A stretch of 11,124 nucleotides of DNA from Hirudo medicinalis (taxonomy: Eukaryota > Annelida > Clitellata > Hirudinida > Hirudinidae), in NCBI GenBank assembly GCA_011800805.1, contig MPNW01001563.1, positions 1 to 11,124 on the forward strand. The letters are read 5' to 3'. A model generated the notes under the pieces. The model was given only the letters and a program-made list of their open reading frames with translations, did no database searches and was not told the DNA's origin. The position numbers and the translations under genes are program-made. Shown here in pieces: positions 1-8,230 of this stretch (within the stretch, counting starts at the first letter, position 1; every line of letters starts with the position of its first letter).

Positions 1-769
1 CCAGCCATGAGAGTGCTGAGTCCCTGATGGCAAATTCGTCATCGAGGCGCCGGAGGAGGATGCCATGGTCGACGGTGTCAAAGGCAGCTGATAAGTCAAG
101 AGTAACCAGCATTGTGCATCCTTTCAAAGCTGAGGTGATGCCATCTACGGTATGGAGAAGGGCTGTCTCTGTCGAATGGCCGGAGCGTTAAGCTGATTGA
201 TAGCTGGAGTAGTTCTTATTTGATAAGAGATGAGGACGAATACGGTGCAAAACAAGGCGTTCAATTATTTTGGAGAAGGTAGTGAGATTAGAAATAGGCC
301 TGTAGTTGGAGGGATTGAGTGGGTCAAGGTCCGGCCTTTTTAGGAGTGGCAGAACCTGTGCTATCTTGTGGGCGGTGGGGAATATACAGTCGTTGAACGA
401 AAGATTGGCGAGTTTGGCTATTAGAAGAGAGAAGATGAAGGGGAAGCGCTTAATGACTGATGTTGGTACTGTATCTAGTGGGGAGGATTTGCTAGGTAAT
501 GAGGAGATCAGTCTCCACACTTCGTCGGATATAACAGGGCTAAATGTGCTCATTACTGGGCCATTGCGGAGGCGAGGTCCAGAGGGGGGTGGATCCGCTT
601 GAGAGAGGGTGAATGAAATGGAAGCGCGAATTCTATCAATTTTTTCCTTGAAGAACGTTCCAAACTGGGAGGACATCTGCCGACATTCGTCTGGGGAGTA
701 GTTGTGGGATGTGTTTGAATGCAGTATGTTGTTGAGGTTNTGGGTTGACTGAGCTGTTGGACAACTCAC
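1..769 (-). pseudogene. LINE A: reverse transcriptase N-terminal half (degenerate, runs off left edge)
   Basis: This is the RT part of a non-LTR retrotransposon read on the minus strand. In life it would copy element RNA at a nicked target. Visible family marks are the NYRPISNLTTFSK block (about 283-325), the HSTETALL block just after the break, and motif A LDLSAAFDTVDH (about 61-100) with its catalytic Asp. A TAA at 190-188 interrupts SAxRSGHSTETALL where the family normally has Tyr, so it looks like one nonsense change: the frame stays open on both sides and continues off position 1. The upstream join to the linker near 760 needs a frame change, and there is an ambiguous base at 740. The style is closest to the L2/CR1 group, by recollection of these motifs. 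Motifs B-D, including the YxDD box, lie outside the window. It is not functional. Confidence 0.9.
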
Positions 770-1060
770 TTATCAGGTGATCAGCACGTGATTGAAGCAC
801 GATCTTGTTGAACAGCTGCTTGGCGAGTTTGAGTTCTTGCTTAGTGGTTGCCGATTTGGTGCGTTGACACTCTCTTTCTAGTCGGCGATAGGACCTTCTG
901 GCGTTCCTGGCTCTATCAGATAGCCAATTCCGGGCTGAGCTACTAACTCTTATCTTGAGAGATCTGAGAGGTGCATGGGCATTCATCACTCGTGTTAACT
1001 CTTGGTCAAGTTTCCACGTCCGTTTCAGCAGCCAATAGGGACGCTGCTGCTAATTCGAGG
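770..1060 (-). pseudogene. LINE A: basic linker between endonuclease and RT
   Basis: On the minus strand this stretch encodes the Arg/Lys-rich spacer usual between endonuclease and RT in L2/CR1-type elements. HAPLRS is followed by a helix-like run with WLSDRARNARRSYRRLER and many basic residues (about 990-770). A one-base frame change near 1018-1025 separates it from the endonuclease C-terminus, where the upstream frame would otherwise hit a TGA. It belongs to the same decayed copy as its neighbours and is too diverged to be expressed as one polyprotein. Confidence 0.75.
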
Positions 1061-1690
1061 TCTTTGGAGAAGGCATCCCAGTTTACTTTTTTCAGTGGTC
1101 GATAAATGTGCTTCTTGACTGACCAGGGAGGTCTAACAAGAGAGGTGGTGAACTCTAAAAGAAGATGATCCGAGAACGTGACATTTTTGCCGGAGACTTT
1201 GATGGAAATGTTTTGGTTGGAGGGAGTGATGGCAAGATCAAGCGTTTGGCCAAGGTTGTGAGTGGGGAAGTTGATGTTTAATAATAGCTAATAATAATAA
1301 TAATATTTTAATAGTTGATGAATTATAAATGAGACTGTGCTCGCTGAGTAGGAGGGACAGTTCATCATCCAATTGAGGTGTGAGTGGGTAGTTGAAGTCG
1401 CCACAAAGGGGAGAGGTTGTTTGGTTTGTTGGTCTATCAGAGTTTCGAGATCAGAGATAAAGCGAGATTTTGAAGACGATGAAGGGCGATAGACAACGGA
1501 GAGTAAGATGGACCACGTCTGTGATATTATTGTTACTGAGAGCGACTCAAAGGTTTCGAAAAAGCCGAGAATGGTTGGAACTTGTCGAAGGTAGTCTTTA
1601 GCAACAACTGCCAGGCCGCCACCCTTGCTCTCAGTGGAGAGTCCACGATGCTGGTGAATCGCGTCACAAATCACAAAGCAAAACAGCATA
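1061..1690 (-). pseudogene. LINE A: AP-endonuclease-like domain, 5'-truncated and frameshifted
   Basis: Minus-strand remains of the apurinic-like endonuclease that nicks target DNA for target-primed reverse transcription. Visible blocks, N to C, are SKGGGLAVVAKDYL (about 1600-1650), a VVYRPSSSS strand (about 1480-1500), the catalytic-type GDFNYP motif at 1402-1385, THNLGQTLDLAI (about 1225-1260) and the terminal VTFSDHLLLEF (about 1150-1185). A one-base frameshift sits just before GDFNYP. A TAA/ATT simple repeat (1278-1313) interrupts the domain between GDFN and SDH. The N-terminal third, with its usual SLRNK and ETWL motifs, is missing because the element is cut near 1690. It is a dead copy. 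Confidence 0.8.
1278..1313. repeat. TAA/ATT trinucleotide microsatellite inside LINE A endonuclease
   Basis: The run is TTAATAATAGC followed by (TAA)n and ATATTTTAATAG. It lies within the endonuclease reading and encodes a spurious poly-Leu/poly-Tyr run, so it appears to be a later expansion in an already decaying copy. Confidence 0.85.
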
Positions 1691-1733
1691 TCTCATAAAA
1701 ATTATCTTTAATAAATTTAAAGTTGTATGACTT

Positions 1734-2023
1734 TTAAACTTCCACCGCTTCTTCGGGAAGGGAGTTCCAACTGTGGGCCATACTACTACTGAAAAACTTT
1801 CTACAATCACTTTGGGCCAATGTAGTTGAAAATTTCAGCTCTTGCCCTCTTGTCCTTTCGTCTTGACGGAATATTATTGCAGGGCATGCAGAACCTGGCA
1901 CAAATCCAAGATTCATGTTGCACAATATCATCAAGTCTGCTCTCCTCCTGTGAACTAAAGAAGGAAGCTTTAAAAACTTTAAACCTTCATATTTACGAAG
2001 ATAACAAGGCGTTTGACTTTTAA
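1734..2023 (-). pseudogene. LINE B: C-terminal fragment of a different non-LTR retrotransposon RT ORF
   Basis: Read on the minus strand, this encodes the tail found after the RT thumb in many CR1/Rex-like LINE proteins. In order: YEGLKFLKLPSLVHRRRADLMI (here only its pattern; about 1990-1930), TRGQELK (about 1855-1835) and FFSSSMAHSWNSLPEEAVEV (about 1800-1737). The RRRxDL...TRG...FFS...WNSLPEE pattern is the recognition basis. It differs from the L2-type end (LHWLPV...APKLWNSLP) expected for LINE A, so I read it as a separate element. Only about 100 codons survive and no RT catalytic motif is present. The frame stays open to about 2078, but residues upstream of the YEG block are not clearly conserved. 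In minus-strand order its end abuts the truncated start of LINE A near 1690. Confidence 0.75.
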
Positions 2024-2100
2024 TATGACAGCAAACTTGGTGACTGCTTTTTATTTCAATTCTGGGAAGATATGTCACTCAATTAAATTATTTTTGAAAT

Positions 2101-2356
2101 AACAATAATAGTAATAATAATAATAATTATTATAACAATAATTATAATATTATAATTATAATATTAATAAAATTATAATATAATAATTAATATTAATATT
2201 ACAATTATAATAATTATTATTAATAATATTTATTTTTTATATAATTACTTAATAATATTTATAATAATTATATTAATTATAATAATATAATAATATTATA
2301 ATTAATAATTATAATTATTATTATTATAATGTTAATAATAGTAATATTATTATTTT
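2101..2356. repeat. A/T-only low-complexity tract (AAT/ATT/TTAATA imperfect repeats)
   Basis: About 255 bp made almost entirely of A and T in imperfect AAT, ATT and AATATT units, with many internal inverted repeats such as AATAATTAATATTAATATT. It separates LINE B from LINE C. It may have grown from the poly(AAT)-type tail of an older LINE. The self-complementarity would allow cruciforms. No gene is present. Confidence 0.9.
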
Positions 2357-2382
2357 AATGAAATATTGAAAGAACCGCAAAA

Positions 2383-3687
2383 CATGCCCAGATGGATGAC
2401 AGAAGGAATTGCAGATTTGTTAACAAAATCCAAGGAAACAAGGTATCCAAAAATCTACAGGCCCATAATGTTTGGCCAACCACACACAAAATACTGACAG
2501 CAATCTTGAGCAGTAGAATATATAATTATTTCCAAGAAAATAAAATATTGCCAGAAGAACGAAAAGGATGCAGAAAGGGGAGTAGAGGGTGAAAGGACAG
2601 TTTTATTGGCCAAATGATAGTAAAACATGTAAAGGGGATTAAAAACAATTTAAACATCACATGGATTGACCACAGAAAAGCTTTTGACAGCATCCCACAT
2701 GTGTGGATAATTCGACCAATGGAAATATACAAAGTATGTGCTGTAATAGTGAGGTTTATTCAACAATCAATGCTGGAATGGAACATGATAATGATGCTGA
2801 TGCATGAAAAAAGATGTTTGAAGACTGGAAAAATCTCGGCTAAAAGGGAAATATTCTCTGTCACCTCTACTGTTTTGTATGGTTTTGATAACATTGTCAA
2901 AGTCTATTAATGATGCCAGATTAGGTTATGAACTTGAAAAGGAACAAATCAGCCATCTGTTCTACACGTTTGATTTAAAGGTATTTTCAAAAGATCCCAA
3001 AAGTATGCAAGTGTGTGTAACAATTGTAGAAAAATTCAGTGGAGATATTGGTATAGAATTCGGAAACTGAAAAATGTGCAACCATTGAAATGAAAAAAGG
3101 CAAAGTTGCAAGAGGAGGTGATATTGCTCTGCTGGATGGAGTTGAGATACAATCACGAAAAACTCAGGAGTTTTATAAATACTTTGGAATGGATGAAAAA
3201 AATAGAATCAACGATAGAGTTTCGAAATAAAAAGTGAAAAGGGAATATTTTTGTCGCATGAGAAAAATAATGAAAACCCAGCTCAATTCTAAAAACAAGA
3301 TCGAGGCCATAAACAGTTTAGCAGCTAGCAGCTCCAGTCATGACATGTAGTTTTAGTATTCTACCATGGCTGAAATCTGAAATTGAAAAACTAAAAAAAT
3401 ATTGACTATGAATGAAATGCATCACCCAAGGCAGATGTGCACAGGTTGTACATCAAAGGTCTTAATCTCCCAGTAACTGTAAAGTATTATAAGCATGAGT
3501 CCGAAAAAGTTAGAAAGGTCANATTGCCAAGACAAAAGTGGTAGCAGTTGTAGTTGGAGCTTTAGGAACTATGAGTGACAATTTTAATAAAGAAATTGAG
3601 TTTATACCAGGAAAGCCGATTGCTGATGATATCCAAAACATTGCATTGAGTGGGACTGCACATATTCTAAGGAAAGTACTTGGTTGA
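2383..3687 (+). pseudogene. LINE C polyprotein remnant (reverse transcriptase, catalytic box destroyed)
   Basis: This is the protein-coding remnant inside LINE C. Near 2465 the frame moves from RPIMFGQP to VWPTTHKIL. At 2840-2870 the usual GIFQGDSLSP block is shortened: REIF runs into SPLLFCMVLITLS in another frame, so about 10 nt with QGDS appear to be lost. The catalytic YxDD box reads Y-T-F-D at about 2963-2974, one Asp being replaced. After HLFY...FSKDPKSMQVCVTIVEKF a stop at 3068 is followed by pieces in other frames (ATIEMKKGKVARGG, MHHPxADVHRLYIKG). A large deletion follows RLYIKG, where about a hundred or more residues would be expected. An ambiguous base lies at 3522. It is not a working gene. 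Confidence 0.85.
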
Positions 3688-3880
3688 TTGATAGAAAAAC
3701 TGACAAACGTTGTTGTTTGTGTTCATTCGATTTAAGTTTTGACTCGGTTCGTAATTCAGACAATTCATTCATTTCGATTTATTAATATTTTTTGTTTTTG
3801 TTTATTATTGCCTGGATGAGACTTAGCAATCATTCAATAATTGCTATACAATTACTGTAACACAGCCGAGTTTGACTTTG

Positions 3881-3910
3881 AATAAAATAAAATAATAATA
3901 ATAATAATAA
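3881..3910 (+). repeat. (AAT)n / AATAAAATAA tail of LINE C
   Basis: AATAAAATAAAA leads into (TAA)n immediately after the 3' non-coding part of LINE C. It marks the probable 3' terminus of the insertion and therefore its plus orientation. Confidence 0.8.
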
Positions 3911-4155
3911 TTTTCATTCTATTTGATGAAAGTATGTACAAAAATATATAAATAGATTTGAAATATCATCAATCAAAGGAAATTCTTGAATAAGAAAAGC
4001 TGAATTTGTAGCTTCTGACAATCAAATGTTGAAGGAATTTCTTTGGAGCTGAAAAATTGCAGTCAGTTCATGAGGGCCGGGTGGGGTGATCGATGGATGT
4101 TCCAGTCACTGTCGTGAGGTTTTGAAATGGCAGGAAAAAATGCAGAACACAATTG

Positions 4156-4548
4156 ATGCTTCGTCGATATAAGAGACCACTTATTATTATTGTTATTTTT
4201 TATTTATTATTATTATTATACAATGAAATCAATTTTAAACAAACTCAATTTAATGTGATCTCATCAACTCTTTCTTTTCTAAATTACTCGAACAATTCAC
4301 AAAACGTTCACCAAAAGTCCGAGGACCTCATTCAACTTTCAGGTTAACGTCCATCCTCGAAAACCTCTACAATCTTCAACATCAACATCTTCATCACAGT
4401 TGGACTTTTAATTCGTTTGAGTTCAAAGTTCATAACACTTGCCGATGATAAAATTGAAACCGATAGTTTCAATTTGATGATGATGATGATGATGATGGCG
4501 AAGGTAATGACACTGAACACATTGACTGTCATGTTCATCATCGTATGA
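4156..4548 (+). CDS. Candidate small type II membrane protein, two-exon model (weak)
   Basis: I do not recognise this. An ATG at 4156 opens MLRRYKRP, then about 15 hydrophobic residues (LIIIVIFYLLLLLY), then a polar tail with NYS and NNS sequons. That layout fits a Golgi-type signal anchor with a lumenal stem. The hydrophobic run is encoded by a (TTA)n microsatellite (4181-4221), so it may be an accident of simple sequence. Unspliced, the frame stops at 4347. A possible 57-nt intron (CAG|GTTAAC at 4342/4343 to TCACAG at 4399) keeps frame and extends to a TGA at 4546-4548, giving 111 residues, but it reads a GAT repeat as poly-Met. In other frames 4346-4450 and 4470-4610 also stay open, the latter with poly-Asp then GEGNDTEHIDCHVHH. 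A frameshifted pseudogene of a longer protein is therefore equally possible. Confidence 0.2.
4181..4221. repeat. TTA/ATT microsatellite
   Basis: TTATTATTATTGTTATTTTT followed by TATTTATTATTATTATTATA. It encodes the hydrophobic segment of the 4156 candidate. Confidence 0.85.
4475..4498. repeat. (GAT)7 microsatellite
   Basis: A run of seven GAT units follows CAATTT. Read in different frames it gives poly-Asp, poly-Met or, on the other strand, poly-Ile. Confidence 0.9.
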
Positions 4549-4800
4549 CGAGGTTTTCAGATTCCTCTGAAATTATCTTCATCCATCTTCATGGTTTCAC
4601 GTCCGAGACAACGTGAAGGTGGCCTTTCAAAAGTTTGAGCAACATTTAACAAAAATATAAAAAACTTTTTTGTTTTTATGCAACAACTTTTTGTTTTTAT
4701 TCATGTGAATTCGTGCTTCCTCCCAATGCAGTTAGATAACAAAGCATTCGGAAGGGTGCGTTTTTGTTCTTGACTAATGTCATATAAAGAAGAAGAAGAT

Positions 4801-4960
4801 GGGTAACGTAGGGTAATAACCGACAGGGACATCCGCCTGATCAAACGGGTGTGGCCCACCCCCCGAGAACGTAAGGAGTTTGGGCCGAAACGTTCGGTGA
4901 CGGGAGCAATCCTCTGATGATTCCCTGTCGGTAAGCTCCGTGGTTGGAGTTTCTTAGTAC
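4801..4960. other. GC-rich, self-complementary island (possible repeat or structured RNA)
   Basis: This 160-bp patch is clearly GC-richer than the AT-rich DNA on both sides. An 11-bp perfect inverted repeat, ACCGACAGGGA (4819-4829) and TCCCTGTCGGT (4922-4932), encloses about 92 nt. Inside are GGGTG/CACCC (4847-4851 with 4857-4861) and CCGAA-ACG-TTCGG (4885-4897). The sharp change in composition suggests an inserted short repeat (SINE, MITE or the end of a retroelement) or a structured RNA. No reading frame looks conserved and I know no match. The strand is not determined. Confidence 0.4.
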
Positions 4961-6230
4961 TTTTAATTGTTGGTTTGGAGTAATCGATGAATTAGTGCAT
5001 TTTATTCTCAATTTTAACCTCAATTAATTTTAATTGCATCAGTAATTAATTTCTACAATTTTGAGTTTATTTAAATTATAAATTAATATTTTGATCCAAA
5101 TCGAGGATAGATCATAAATGCAGTTTCTAATAATCACGTGATCTTATTGAGGCTGGAATCTTTGGAAAGCTGACTAACTTCTTGCTTAGAAATGATGTAA
5201 TATTATTTTATTTTATAACATTTTCAATTTAACATTCAAGTGTTTCTTAAATAAGTCAACATATGTTTTCAGAAAATATTGAAAAATGAAGTTCAGAAAT
5301 CAAGAATAAAATCTTCTACATCCAGTTGCAATTAAACCTCCGCAATAAGAGGGACATTAAGATCCTTCAACTTCATCCTTTGCTAAGTACAAATTCGATT
5401 CTTCAGGATAGGTTTCGCTTGAGTGAACATTGAAATGAAGTTTTCCATGGAAAGTTCAACGAACAAACGGAACTTATAATGAGGGTCATTGAGAGTTCAA
5501 GAATATCCATCTTCCAAGGACATTCGTTCGGGCACTTTCAGTCACTCAACAGTTTTCAAATTTTCCAAAGCAATGAAAAATGATGTTTTATTAACGGTGT
5601 TTGGAGTTCCTTTAAAAATAACTTTAAAAATTTAAAAATGTTTAAATTAATAATTTTCTGAAATATTAAAATATTGATATTTAAGTAATTAATATTATTT
5701 AATAATTATTAAAACCAACACAGCAATATTAATTTAAGTAATTTAATATTTAAACAGTTTTAAAATTTATGAACTGAGTAATAATTACAATAATTTATGC
5801 ATGAACAAAACAAATATTCAACATTTTAAACATTCAGAAGCATATGAAAGTATTACATTCAAATCATTACTTCTCTCTGATTTTAACCATAATTAATTAT
5901 CATTACAAATTTATTGTTACTTTTATTATTAAAAAAGTTGGTTAAATCATTTCAACTTGTAACTTTCCATTTGGAGTATTTTATTTTATCAAATTTCGAA
6001 ATATATTTTTTTTAAATGAATCAAAAGAGGTGGATTTAAAATCAATTTTAAAATGTCGGACCACGAAATCAAGATTGTGTTGGTTAGTCACTTCATTCTT
6101 TAAATGTATTTTATCAATAAATTAATTTATTATGTTAATTTATTAATGTATCAATCGAATTAATATTTTAATTATTCAATTAGATTGGCAAACATTTCTT
6201 AAATAATTTGCAATTTTCTACTGCAAACAG
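4961..6230. other. AT-rich intergenic DNA, no supportable gene
   Basis: Mostly A/T with many homopolymer runs. The only notable item is a frame of about 50 codons (5434-5584, plus strand) ending EKxTGA that reads RISIFQGHSFGHFQSLNSFQ. It has no recognisable domain and no clear splice context, and frames of that length are expected by chance. A short ATG frame at 6053 (MSDHEIKIVL, then GTTAGT) could be a tiny first exon but has no supported partner. Confidence 0.6.
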
Positions 6231-6322
6231 ACTTAATGGAAGTACTGAACGACCTCTAACCCAGCATTGATGAAATCAACAAGAAACAAAATTTTTTCTC
6301 CTTGGAATACAAAATTGTTAAA

Positions 6323-7127
6323 ATGTCTCGCAGTGATCCAAGGCACGAATCCACATCTTTCAATACGATATTTAGCATAGCATCAATCATTATCATAACC
6401 ATTATCATCATCATCGTCATCGTACTTCTCATTGTCATCGTCATAACTATCAGTTCCATTGTCATCCTGATATTTTGTGAGTGCTGTTAATTTTTTATTT
6501 AATTCATTATATTATGGTTGTAATTAATATATTGTTCATAATTTTCACAAATAATAACATTAGCAAAAATAGTATTTGAGGATTTGAGGGGTTAAAATAC
6601 TCTTTTTTAACATATCATGGTTCTTTTTGGTGAAATATTGAGAACTCAAATATTTCTTTTCATTGTACATGCTTAAAACTTTTGTTCATCTCCTCCCCAA
6701 GAATTGAAATGGTTTCAAAATGTTGAATAAGCATTTCATCCTAATGTTTCCAAAAATGTTCAAAGAAATTATTTACTTCTAAAAAGGGAGATTAATTTCA
6801 ATTTAGATTTAGAAATTTTAATTTTATTTGCGTCATTGTGTCATCACAAAATTATATTTAAATGTTTCTTGTACTATTTAATCTGATGCTTATTGTATTT
6901 ATTTTATTATAAATAATATATTAAAGTTATAAATTTCAGCTTTTAAAATGAAAAATGTCGGGCTTAGAAATCATCATACGGTATATTTATTTTTAGAAAA
7001 TCTCTCTCTCGAGTTCTCTTTCATTTCTGTCAGTTTTGGCTGGCACTTCAAAAACTTTCAATGTACCGGCTACATTTTGGTTCACCGAAATTATTTTATT
7101 GAAGCTTTTTACGTGGTTATTAAATAG
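6323..7127 (+). CDS. Candidate small single-pass membrane protein, two-exon model (weak)
   Basis: I do not recognise this. Exon 1 is 6323-6476: TTAAAATGTCT has A at -3, then MSRSDPRHESTSFNTIF, then about 30 Ile/Val/Leu/Thr residues encoded by ATC/ATT/GTC-type simple sequence. It ends at a strong donor, T|GTGAGT (6477). An acceptor AAATTTCAG at 6939 opens exon 2 (6940-7127) in the matching phase (1/1). It starts SFKMKNVGLRNHH, contains FGWHFKNFQCTGYILVHR, and stops at 7125-7127. The total is 113 residues. Without splicing the frame ends CECC and stops at 6488-6490 (55 residues). Upstream the same frame is interrupted by TAA (6257-6259) but is open on both sides (MEVLNDL before, PSIDEINKKQNFFSLEYKIVK after). 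The hydrophobic run is suspiciously repeat-like, there is no AATAAA soon after the stop, and chance is a real alternative. Confidence 0.22.
6377..6466. repeat. ATC/ATT/GTC imperfect trinucleotide tract
   Basis: Degenerate (ATY/GTC)n simple sequence: CATCAATCATTATCATAACC, then ATTATCATCATCATCGTCATCG and further variants. It accounts for the poly-Ile/Val reading on the plus strand and poly-Met/Thr on the minus strand. Confidence 0.75.
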
Positions 7128-7820
7128 TTATAACGTATACGATAATGTTACAAAAATAATATTGTAACACTGTTGCTGTGATAGTAATTACATTGTTAAT
7201 TACAGTATACAATTTTTAAAAATGTGTCTCGTTCAGATATAAAATTTGCTATTTCTTAAGCATTTTGAGGTGAGGAAACTTTTCGAAACATTTGATTGGC
7301 TACTGCTTTTAAGATATTCAATTTACAAAAAAAATTTAGGTTCAAAATTTGATTGTGAGGATTAAGCTGTAAATTGTAAAACTCTGTATTTTCATGTGTT
7401 TAAGGTTGTTAAAGATGATAACAATTCAACAAAAGGGTTGTGTGAGTAAAATATATTAGAAACAACGAACAAGGAATTATTATGAGCATATTTTAGTCCT
7501 ATCCAGTATCAACCCGATGCTTTTTGTCTTGACTTTTATATTCACAAATTAGAGCGTCTCTAGCCAGAGTCCAGCAATAGCAAGCATTGATGGGTTCCAT
7601 TTCACTTCCTGCCTGTGAAATTATATCCCCCAACAAGTCTGCCATAAAACATTTAAGTTGTCAAACAGTGATGAAGTAAAAACAGGATGTTGTGATTGTC
7701 TGTCCCTGTTTTACTTTCGTAATTGTTAGATGACTCACTTTTAAGTTATTCTGCTTTTTAGTAGTAATGATAAAAAAATACTCACCCAAAGCCACTCACC
7801 CTCAAAAGCTGCCCATCATT
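7128..7820. other. AT-rich intergenic DNA with one short hairpin
   Basis: No supportable gene. An imperfect inverted repeat at 7676-7714 (GTAAAAACAGG ... CCTGTTTTAC, one bulged A, 18-nt loop) could fold. It lies beyond the likely polyadenylation site of the minus-strand gene to the right. The decamer CAACCCGATG occurs at about 7512 and again at about 7880; this is probably incidental. Confidence 0.55.
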
Positions 7821-7823
7821 AAA

Positions 7824-7829
7824 TTTATT
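7824..7829 (-). promoter_or_regulatory. Polyadenylation signal AATAAA for the FReD gene
   Basis: TTTATT on the plus strand is AATAAA on the minus strand, 148 nt past the stop codon in the sense direction, inside AT-rich sequence. A second AATAAA overlaps the stop codon itself (7978-7973). Use of the latter would leave almost no 3' UTR, so I prefer the downstream one. Confidence 0.45.
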
Positions 7830-7976
7830 GGTGATGAATTAAAATCATAATTAATTTTTTATTACGCATTGTAAACCATCAACCCGATGAGATCCAATAA
7901 AGCATGTCAAAATGGATTCAAGTTATAATTCGCTTGCAATTTGCACCATTAAGCAATTGGAGTGACGTCGTATTTA

Positions 7977-8230
7977 TTATTTCAAAGATAGCACCATGAG
8001 TGCCCACTTCATGGAGGTGTAGTAACCCCGGAATGGATACCAATTCACGCCATCTGCACGGCTGCTGTGGACTCCTGGAGCTGGGAAGTACAGCCCGTTG
8101 AGGTTGCTCTGATGGCAAGCAGCATACCACCAGGCCCCTTTGTATCTGACGGCACAGTTGTCAACCCAAGTGTCGTGGTCCTGATCCTGAGTGGAGAACA
8201 TCATGTTGTTTTGGAGGCTCATCCCATCGC
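7977..8230 (-). CDS. FReD gene exon 6 (C-terminal subdomain and stop)
   Basis: Acceptor TTTAAAG at 8232-8231, phase 1. It encodes [44 protein letters not shown] and [12 protein letters not shown]227 and D229 align with calcium ligands D318 and D320 of human fibrinogen gamma. C235 and C248 align with C326 and C339. TAA is at 7979-7977. Confidence 0.95.

Larger units (their letters stand above)
2366..3912 (+). mobile_element. LINE C: 5'-truncated, decayed non-LTR retrotransposon with (AAT)n tail
   Basis: A third LINE, opposite in orientation to A and B. Recognisable RT-region blocks in order are RWMTEGIADLL (about 2389), PTTHKILTAILSSRIY (about 2485-2525), LPEERKGCRKGSRG (about 2548-2589, then a TGA at 2590), WIDHRKAFDSIPH (about 2662-2700, RT motif A), SPLLFC (about 2860), FYxxDLKVFSKD (about 2960-2995), and, near the end, VVVGALGTMSDN through GTAHILRKVLG, stopping at 3687. 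A non-coding 3' region and a TTTGAATAAAATAAAATAATAAT tail follow, which is how LINE 3' ends commonly look. There are at least three frameshifts, several stops, and deletions. The PEE.KGCR.GSRG style occurs in a widespread invertebrate family that I associate with the R2/R4-like side of the LINE tree. The clade is uncertain. Confidence 0.85.

Noticed and set aside
306..602. 98-residue plus-strand ORF
   Set aside because: It lies antisense to the clearly recognisable LINE A RT frame and shows no domain.
2526..3156. Minus-strand ORFs at 2526-2732 and 2962-3156
   Set aside because: They are antisense to LINE C blocks that match a known RT pattern on the plus strand.
4885..4931. Hammerhead ribozyme (CGAAAC and CTGATGA words)
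   Set aside because: Folded as a stem II-open form, the strand after CTGATGA (TTCCCTG) does not pair with the strand before GAAA (TTGGGCC), and the required A15.1-U16.1 closing pair is absent. The nearby CTGATCA at 4837 has C in place of the essential G8.
6256..6465. Minus-strand Met/Thr-rich ORF
   Set aside because: It is the complement of the ATC/ATT simple tract; composition is explained by the repeat.
7676..7714. Hairpin as a terminator or MITE end
   Set aside because: Bacterial-type termination does not apply in this eukaryotic context. There is no flanking target duplication or second terminal repeat, so it is left as a minor hairpin.
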